A stretch of 6,649 nucleotides of DNA, taken from Chryseobacterium sp. (GTDB lineage Bacteria; Bacteroidota; Bacteroidia; Flavobacteriales; Weeksellaceae). Location of the stretch: positions 1 to 6,649 of the forward strand of contig RDDY01000062.1 in NCBI GenBank assembly GCA_003852805.1. The letters run 5' to 3'. Shown piece after piece: positions 1-5,179 of this stretch. A model generated the notes under the pieces. That model worked only from the letters and a program-made list of their open reading frames with translations, was not told the DNA's origin and searched no databases. The position numbers were made by a program, and so were the translations under genes. How positions within the stretch are numbered: position 1 is the first letter of the stretch; each line of letters begins with the position of its first letter.

Positions 1-554
1 TTGACATTCAGCGCAAAGCCGTGTATGGTTACCCAACGGCTTGCTTTTACGCCCATGGCACATATTTTTCGGGCATAAGGTTTCCCCACATCCAGCCATA
101 CGCCGGTCTCGCCCGGGGAACGCTCGCCTTTCAGTCCGTATTCTGCAATGGTGCGAATGATTACTTCCTCCAAATCTCGCATGTAACGGTGAATATCGGT
201 ATAGAAATTCTCCAGGTCCAAAACCGGATATCCTACGATCTGACCGAAGCCGTGGTAGGTGATATCTCCGCCTCTGTTGGTTTTAACGTATGTCGCCTCT
301 ATTTCTTTCAGCTTCTCTGCGTTTGCCAGCATGTTTTCCTCGTGGCCGCTTTTTCCCAACGTGTACACATGCGGATGTTCGACAAACAATAAATGATTAC
401 GAGTTGTGTTTTGCCTGTCATCGGGGAGATTTCTGTTCTCCATTTTAATATCGAGGTTACTTTTCAATAGTGCTTCCTGATAATCCCACACTTCTTGGTA
501 TTCTCGGGTACCCAAGTCAGAGAAAAGAACTTCTTTATTGATGTTGCTGTTCAT
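1..554 (-). CDS. lipB: Octanoyl-[ACP]:protein N-octanoyltransferase LipB (5' part, cut by window edge)
   Basis: LipB moves the octanoyl group from octanoyl-acyl carrier protein to a lysine of lipoyl domains (pyruvate and 2-oxoglutarate dehydrogenases, glycine cleavage H protein) in the cytoplasm; LipA then makes lipoate. Reading leftwards from the ATG at 554-552 gives 184 open codons. Visible family landmarks are an N-terminal segment aligning with the usual LipB start (LG near 14-15, Y19, W23, Q26), EHPHVYTLGK at 59-68, RGGDITYHG at 94-102 followed by FGQ, YPVLDL at 109-114, GVW at 151-153, KICAMG at 163-168 with K163 as the catalytic lysine by family knowledge, and HGFALNV at 178-184. The catalytic cysteine, normally shortly after this, lies beyond position 1, as does roughly the last quarter of a protein usually near 230-240 residues. 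The family motif normally reads HGPGQ; here it is HGFGQ. It is transcribed away from the protease gene. Identity is secure. Confidence 0.95.
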   Translation of the reverse strand, partial: MNSNINKEVLFSDLGTREYQEVWDYQEALLKSNLDIKMENRNLPDDRQNTTRNHLLFVEHPHVYTLGKSGHEENMLANAEKLKEIEATYVKTNRGGDITYHGFGQIVGYPVLDLENFYTDIHRYMRDLEEVIIRTIAEYGLKGERSPGETGVWLDVGKPYARKICAMGVKASRWVTIHGFALNV

Positions 555-558
555 AATC

Positions 559-567
559 GCAAAGATA
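559..567 (-). promoter_or_regulatory. Candidate -7 promoter element for lipB
   Basis: On the minus strand this reads TATCTTTGC, a full match to the Bacteroidota -7 consensus TAnnTTTG. It ends only four bases before the lipB ATG, so transcription would begin at or within a few bases of the start codon, giving a leaderless or nearly leaderless mRNA. No TTG is found at the expected 17-23 base spacing upstream (about 585-593), so the -33 half is weak or absent. Assigned from consensus only. Confidence 0.4.
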
Positions 568-676
568 GATAATGTACGGAAAGGATAATATAACGACTAT
601 CGCTGTAATTGCTGATTTTATTTCCGACAGCGTACTGTTAAAAACGATATCTGTATGAAAATAATATGTTGTTAGC

Positions 677-707
677 TTTGTCATTAATACATCAAATCCT
701 ATATTTG
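677..707 (+). promoter_or_regulatory. Promoter of the M36 metalloprotease gene (TTTG-N19-TATATTTG)
   Basis: TTTG at 677-680 and TATATTTG at 700-707 are separated by 19 bases, an essentially perfect fit to the Bacteroidota housekeeping sigma-factor promoter (TTG at -33, TAnnTTTG at -7). Transcription would start around 711-714, giving a leader of about 15-18 bases before the ATG at 729. This decides the start of the downstream gene: an in-frame ATG at 666 lies upstream of the promoter and could not be on this transcript. The leader is A/T-rich without a Shine-Dalgarno sequence, as is normal in this phylum. Confidence 0.7.
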
Positions 708-728
708 GCGGTAACAAAATCTTATTTC

Positions 729-3320
729 ATGAAAAATAAAAACTCACTGTTGCGCGGTATAGCGGTATCTGCGTTCTTGGCATTTTCAACGCTGTCTGCG
801 CAAAATTATGAGTCGACTCTTCGTAACCACATCAACAGTCAGAGCACGAGCTTTAGGACGATAAAATCCGAACTGAGAGATTTCAAGGTTCTGAATGCCG
901 ATCCGTCTTCTACCCTGAAAGGCGCTGTGCTGAACATTCAGCAACAGGTTAACGGCATTCCCGTATACGGCAGCCATGCCACAGCATTGATAAAAGACGA
1001 CCAAGTCAGTTATATGACCGACAATTTTAGAAAAGACTATCAAGGTTCCTTGGCGCTGGAACCGTCGAGAACAGTGGAAAATATCTTCGGCGATGTACTG
1101 AGGCAAATGTCGTTTAAACAGACAGAAAGATACAGTTTCAATAAAATCAACGAAGACAAGGATTTTGTTGACAGCAAATTGGTCTACTTCCCGCAAGGAG
1201 AACATCTTGTCTTGGCCTATGAAGTAAACTTCGAGGAGGAAGGCAGCTCCAACTACTGGCATATTGTAGCCGATGCATCGAACGGAAAAATCTTGATGAA
1301 AGAAAACCTATTGCTGTCATGCAGATTTGAACACGACGCGTTCGGCCGTCCCGTGGATCACGAGCACATAGGGAAAGAGATCATAACCAAGAATACGGCG
1401 GCAGAAATGTCTGCCAAAGCGCCGGACAACGCCGCCTACCGTGTCTTTGCCCTGCCTATAGAAGCTCCTAATTTCGGAAATCGGACGCTGGTAACCAATC
1501 CGTGGGACGCTCAGGCCTCGCCCGAAGGTTGGCATTCTGACGGCACCAACCGTTGGACCATTACGCGCGGCAACAACGTTCATGCATACTTGGATCTTAA
1601 CGGCAGTAATGTGGTAGGCGCATCTGCAGACGGCGGTGCAAACCGCGTATTCGACTTTCCGCTGGATGTTACGAAGCCTGTGGGCGAATATACCGACGGT
1701 TCTATTACCAATCTGTTCTATGTGAACAATAAGATGCACGACATTTTTTACAAGTTCGGCTTTACGGAAACGGCGCGCAATTTTCAGCAAAACAACTTTG
1801 GTAAAGGCGGCGCAGGAAACGATTACGTAATGGCCGAAGCCCGAGACGGAGGCGGAATGAACAATGCCAACTTTGCAACGCCGTCTGACGGCAACAGACC
1901 ACGTATGCAGATGTTTCTATGGGATCCGTCCGAAATCAACCGATTAAAATACAACAGCCCTACAGAACTGTTGGGGCGCATGCCTGATACGCGCGGTGCA
2001 AACTTCGGTCCTAACCTTACACCAAGCGGAATTACGGGTGATATCAAAATTGCAGAACCCATCGGCGGCTGCGAGACCATCACAAACGACCTGACAGGAA
2101 AAATAGCCTTGGTAGAACGCGGCGTTTGCAACTTTGTCACAAAAGTTAAAAACGCACAATTGGCGGGTGCGAAAGCGGTAGTTATCTATAACTTGCCCGA
2201 TTCTCCGACCTTTACCGATATGGGTGGAACAGACAGCAGCATCACGATCCCATCCGTTTTGGTGCCTTATGCGGACGGCGATCTGATAAACCAAACCGTA
2301 GCCGCAGGCAAAAACGTTAACGTGACTCTGTACGACGATCCGTCAAAATACATTTACAAAGACGGCTCGCTCGATAACGGAATCGTCATTCACGAATACG
2401 GTCACGGCATCAGCAACCGTATGACAGGTAACGGATACAGTTGCCTGAATTCTTCGATGACAAATGAACAAATGGGAGAAGGCTGGTCAGATTTCTTTGC
2501 ATTGATGTTGACCAATCGTCCGGGAGACAACGCCGGCGTACCGCGCGGAATCGGCACCTTTGCGATCGGTGAACCTACATCCGGCGCGGGAATTCGTCCG
2601 AGAAGATATTCTCCTGATTTTAACGTGAACAACTATACCTACGGAAAAACCAACGGCATGTATTACAGCAACAACGGCGTCATGGTTCCCGATGTCCATT
2701 CCATAGGTTTTGTTTGGGCTACCATGCTTTGGGATCTGCACTGGAAATATGTAGAGAAATACGGCTACAGCAGCGACGTTACCGCCGATCCGAACAGCGG
2801 AAGCGCCCGCGTGCTACAGGCGGTGGTAGACGGTCTTAAACTGCAAGGCTGTTATCCAAACTTCGTGAAGGGGAGAGATGCCATCATTGCGGCAGATGAA
2901 GCGGCAACCGGTGGCGAAAATAAATGTATGATTTGGGACGTATTCGCAAAAAGAGGCCTGGGCGTCAATGCCAATCCCGGCGCCACGAGTGGACCGGTGG
3001 CTACAGCGCTTAAGGATCAAGTAGAGGACTTTACTGTGCCCGGCGAATGTATGATGTCTACCGCAGATGTTAAAGCAACAAAAACGGTTTCCGTTTACCC
3101 GAACCCGGCCAAAAATGAAATCTTCTTGAAAGGTGGCTCTGCAATAGGCAGAGTAAACGTGAAACTTTACGACATGGCAGGCAAGTTGGTTTACGAAGGC
3201 AAAACCGAGGTAAATTCTGCCAAGGCAATCAGCACGGCGGGACTGTCTGACGGCGTATACATCCTGAAAGCCGACGGCATTGGAGTAGATATCAACGAAA
3301 AAGTAATTATTCGCAGATAA
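729..3320 (+). CDS. Secreted M36 (fungalysin-type) zinc metalloprotease with PA domain and T9SS C-terminal sorting domain
   Basis: An 863-residue exported endopeptidase, probably degrading extracellular protein. Domains in order: signal peptide 1-24 (K2, K4 and R9, hydrophobic 11-22, predicted cleavage after LSA leaving Q25); FTP propeptide about 55-105 (VNGIPVYGS at 74-82); PepSY-like propeptide segment about 135-198 (WHIVADASNGKIL from W177); M36 catalytic region from about 320 (NLFYVNNKMHD at 328-338); a protease-associated (PA) domain inserted at about 440-525; zinc motif HEYGH at 555-559 with third ligand E584 in GEGWSDF; a later M36 block around HSIGFVWATMLWDL; and a T9SS type A sorting domain 787-863 starting VSVYPNPA and ending KVIIRR. 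All key residues are present and the frame is open, so the gene is intact. I infer Sec export, then outer-membrane passage and tag removal by the T9SS. The ATG at 729 is chosen because it begins the signal peptide and follows a strong promoter; an upstream ATG at 666 adds 21 implausible residues. A terminator follows, so it is a single-gene unit. Exact substrate is unknown. Confidence 0.95.
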   Translation: MKNKNSLLRGIAVSAFLAFSTLSAQNYESTLRNHINSQSTSFRTIKSELRDFKVLNADPSSTLKGAVLNIQQQVNGIPVYGSHATALIKDDQVSYMTDNFRKDYQGSLALEPSRTVENIFGDVLRQMSFKQTERYSFNKINEDKDFVDSKLVYFPQGEHLVLAYEVNFEEEGSSNYWHIVADASNGKILMKENLLLSCRFEHDAFGRPVDHEHIGKEIITKNTAAEMSAKAPDNAAYRVFALPIEAPNFGNRTLVTNPWDAQASPEGWHSDGTNRWTITRGNNVHAYLDLNGSNVVGASADGGANRVFDFPLDVTKPVGEYTDGSITNLFYVNNKMHDIFYKFGFTETARNFQQNNFGKGGAGNDYVMAEARDGGGMNNANFATPSDGNRPRMQMFLWDPSEINRLKYNSPTELLGRMPDTRGANFGPNLTPSGITGDIKIAEPIGGCETITNDLTGKIALVERGVCNFVTKVKNAQLAGAKAVVIYNLPDSPTFTDMGGTDSSITIPSVLVPYADGDLINQTVAAGKNVNVTLYDDPSKYIYKDGSLDNGIVIHEYGHGISNRMTGNGYSCLNSSMTNEQMGEGWSDFFALMLTNRPGDNAGVPRGIGTFAIGEPTSGAGIRPRRYSPDFNVNNYTYGKTNGMYYSNNGVMVPDVHSIGFVWATMLWDLHWKYVEKYGYSSDVTADPNSGSARVLQAVVDGLKLQGCYPNFVKGRDAIIAADEAATGGENKCMIWDVFAKRGLGVNANPGATSGPVATALKDQVEDFTVPGECMMSTADVKATKTVSVYPNPAKNEIFLKGGSAIGRVNVKLYDMAGKLVYEGKTEVNSAKAISTAGLSDGVYILKADGIGVDINEKVIIRR

Positions 3321-3343
3321 TTTACGCATCAAATAAAACAACC

Positions 3344-3371
3344 CAAAACCGCCGTACAAATGGCGGTTTTG
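3344..3371 (+). terminator. Intrinsic terminator after the M36 protease gene
   Basis: A perfect 10-bp stem, CAAAACCGCC at 3344-3353 paired with GGCGGTTTTG at 3362-3371, encloses an 8-base loop. It starts 24 bases after the protease stop codon. The GC-rich core (CCGCC/GGCGG) is flanked by A and T runs, so the 3' arm ends in TTTT and is followed by a broken T-rich stretch (GCTGTTTGT), the usual layout of a rho-independent terminator. It ends 25 bases before the lysS -33 element, insulating lysS from protease transcription. Confidence 0.8.
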
Positions 3372-3395
3372 CTGTTTGTACCGCTGCATTAATGA

Positions 3396-3426
3396 TTGAT
3401 ATTTTGCGAAAAATTTCGTAAATTTG
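3396..3426 (+). promoter_or_regulatory. Promoter of the lysS-gyrB unit (TTG-N20-TAAATTTG)
   Basis: TTG at 3396-3398 and TAAATTTG at 3419-3426, 20 bases apart, match the Bacteroidota -33/-7 consensus. The expected transcription start is near 3430-3433, giving a leader of about 16-19 bases before the lysS ATG at 3449. An inverted repeat, CGAAA-AA-TTTCG at 3407-3418, sits in the spacer between the two elements; it could be an operator but may be chance in A/T-rich sequence. The bases just before the ATG are A-rich (AATAA) with no Shine-Dalgarno sequence. Confidence 0.6.
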
Positions 3427-3448
3427 CGTGTTAATTCACATCGAATAA

Positions 3449-5146
3449 ATGCAATTATCAGAACAGGAAATCGTTCGGCGCGAGAAGCTTGCAGCGCTGG
3501 AAAAATTGGGGATCAACGCATTCCCGGCAGAGGAGTATACAACGGATCATACCACCGACACAATAAAACGTGACTTTGAAGAAGGCAAAAAGGTAAAAAT
3601 TGCCGGCCGTCTGATGTCGCGGCGGATCCAAGGGAAAGCGTCTTTTGCAGAATTACAGGATTCTAACGGTCGCGTTCAGCTGTATTTCAACCGTGACGAA
3701 ATCTGCGCCGGTGATGATAAATCGCTTTATAACGATGTTTACAAACACCTGCTGGACATCGGTGACATTATTGGTGTAGAAGGCGAACTGTTTACGACAC
3801 AAGTGGGAGAGAAAACCGTAATGGTGAAGAACTTCACTCTGTTGTCAAAATCGTTGCGGCCGTTGCCATTGCCCAAAACCGATGCCGACGGAAATACCTA
3901 CGACGCATTCAACGATCCCGAACTGCGTTATCGTCAGCGTTACGCAGACCTGATTGTCAATCCACAAGTGCGCGATATCTTCGTAAAACGCACCAAGCTT
4001 TTCAGCGCCATGCGTAATTTCTTTAACGATGCCGGTTATTTGGAGGTCGAAACTCCCGTTCTTCAGCCCATTCCGGGGGGAGCGGCTGCGCGGCCCTTCG
4101 CTACACACCACAATGCTTTGGACATTCCGCTGTATCTGAGGATAGCCAACGAGCTGTATTTGAAGCGCCTGGTGGTTGGTGGTTTTGACGGTGTGTACGA
4201 GTTCGCGAAAAACTTCCGAAACGAGGGAATGGATCGCACCCACAATCCGGAGTTTACCGTCATGGAAATCTACGTGGCTTACAAGGATTACAATTGGATG
4301 ATGGACTTCACCGAGAGATTGCTTGAACATTGCGTCACTGCCGTAAACGGAAAACCCGAAAGCACTTTCGGCGATACGGTTATCAATTGGGAGGCGCCGT
4401 ATCCGCGAATTTCAATGACAGAGGCAATCCTGAAATACACAGGCTTTGACATCACAGGCAAAACCGAGAACGAACTTCGCGCGTTTGCACAATCCATCGG
4501 TATTGCCGTTGACGAAACCATGGGCAAAGGGAAACTCATCGATGAGATCTTTGGCGAAAAGTGTGAAGGTAACTTTATTCAACCGACTTTTATTACCGAT
4601 TACCCGATCGAGATGTCGCCGTTGACCAAGAAACACCGAAGCAAAGAAGGATTGACGGAACGTTTTGAATTGATGGTTTGCGGCAAAGAAATAGCGAATG
4701 CTTACTCAGAACTAAACGACCCCATCGACCAGCGTGAACGCTTCGAAGAACAGCTGAAATTGTCGGAAAAAGGAGATGACGAAGCCATGTTCATCGACCA
4801 AGATTTCTTGCGCGCGTTGGAATACGGCATGCCGCCCACTTCAGGATTGGGCATCGGTATGGATCGGTTGACCATGTTCTTGACGAACAGCGAATCGATT
4901 CAGGAAGTATTGTTCTTCCCGCAGATGCGACCCGAGAAAACAGCGCCGCAGATTGAGCTGGGCGACGATGAAAAAGCAATCCTCAGCATCCTGCAATCAC
5001 ACGGGGAGCCGATGCCGCTTGCCACTGTAAAAGAACAGTCCCGGCTGTCGGGCAAGAAGTGGGACAAGGCAAGCAAGAACCTCTCGAAAAACAACTTGGT
5101 AAAGGTTGAAAAAGTAGAGGACAATTTGACAATGAAATTAATCTAA
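3449..5146 (+). CDS. lysS: Class II lysyl-tRNA synthetase
   Basis: LysRS charges tRNA-Lys with lysine using ATP in the cytoplasm. The 565-residue protein has an N-terminal OB-fold anticodon-binding domain at about 49-140 (KIAGRLMSRR onwards), then the class II catalytic core: motif 1 at about 191-217 (YLEVETPVLQ, then PGGAAARPF at 209-217), motif 2 at 256-272 (FRNEGMDRTHNPEF with the ATP-contacting R257), the lysine-site segment NAYSELNDP at 417-425, and motif 3 GLGIGMDRL at 466-474 with R473. The core is complete. Bacterial enzymes such as that of E. coli end near residue 505; here about 65 extra residues (roughly 500-565, including KKWDKASKNLSKNNLVKV) form a basic tail that resembles a small winged-helix-like domain, which from memory is common in flavobacterial LysRS. 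It has its own promoter. gyrB starts 33 bases after its stop with no recognisable promoter between, so the two are probably co-transcribed. Confidence 0.97.
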   Translation: MQLSEQEIVRREKLAALEKLGINAFPAEEYTTDHTTDTIKRDFEEGKKVKIAGRLMSRRIQGKASFAELQDSNGRVQLYFNRDEICAGDDKSLYNDVYKHLLDIGDIIGVEGELFTTQVGEKTVMVKNFTLLSKSLRPLPLPKTDADGNTYDAFNDPELRYRQRYADLIVNPQVRDIFVKRTKLFSAMRNFFNDAGYLEVETPVLQPIPGGAAARPFATHHNALDIPLYLRIANELYLKRLVVGGFDGVYEFAKNFRNEGMDRTHNPEFTVMEIYVAYKDYNWMMDFTERLLEHCVTAVNGKPESTFGDTVINWEAPYPRISMTEAILKYTGFDITGKTENELRAFAQSIGIAVDETMGKGKLIDEIFGEKCEGNFIQPTFITDYPIEMSPLTKKHRSKEGLTERFELMVCGKEIANAYSELNDPIDQRERFEEQLKLSEKGDDEAMFIDQDFLRALEYGMPPTSGLGIGMDRLTMFLTNSESIQEVLFFPQMRPEKTAPQIELGDDEKAILSILQSHGEPMPLATVKEQSRLSGKKWDKASKNLSKNNLVKVEKVEDNLTMKLI

Positions 5147-5147
5147 C

Positions 5148-5165
5148 AGGCAGCTACGGCTGTCT
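5148..5165 (+). other. UACG-tetraloop hairpin in the lysS-gyrB spacer
   Basis: AGGCAGC at 5148-5154 pairs with GCTGTCT at 5159-5165 (seven pairs, one of them G-U) and closes on the loop TACG with a C-G closing pair, i.e. a cUACGg loop of the exceptionally stable UNCG class. It fills over half of the 33-base spacer and ends 14 bases before the gyrB ATG. No T-run follows, so it is not a standard intrinsic terminator. A role in mRNA processing, stability or gyrB translation is inference only. Confidence 0.5.
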
Positions 5166-5179
5166 CAGAACAAAGAAAT

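Noticed and set aside
21..392. A 123-codon plus-strand open frame at the left end
   Set aside because: It is antisense to lipB, whose minus-strand reading carries all family motifs; the plus-strand protein has no recognisable feature.
601..632. Inverted repeat CGCTGT at 601-606 and ACAGCG at 627-632 upstream of the protease promoter
   Set aside because: Only six pairs with a 20-base gap and no extension on either side; this is easily expected by chance and I see no supporting context.
535..717. A 60-codon minus-strand open frame spanning the lipB start and the intergenic region
   Set aside because: It overlaps the lipB start in another frame and runs through both promoters, with no recognisable product or start signal.
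666..728. An upstream in-frame ATG that would add 21 residues to the protease
   Set aside because: It lies upstream of the inferred transcription start, and the added residues precede a textbook signal peptide that begins at 729.
2814..3389. A 191-codon minus-strand open frame over the 3' end of the protease and the terminator
   Set aside because: It is antisense to the conserved C-terminal protease and T9SS tag and has no family motif or promoter.
5147..5179. A separate promoter for gyrB in the spacer or the end of lysS
   Set aside because: No TAnnTTTG element is present in the spacer or the last part of lysS, so co-transcription from the lysS promoter is the simpler reading.
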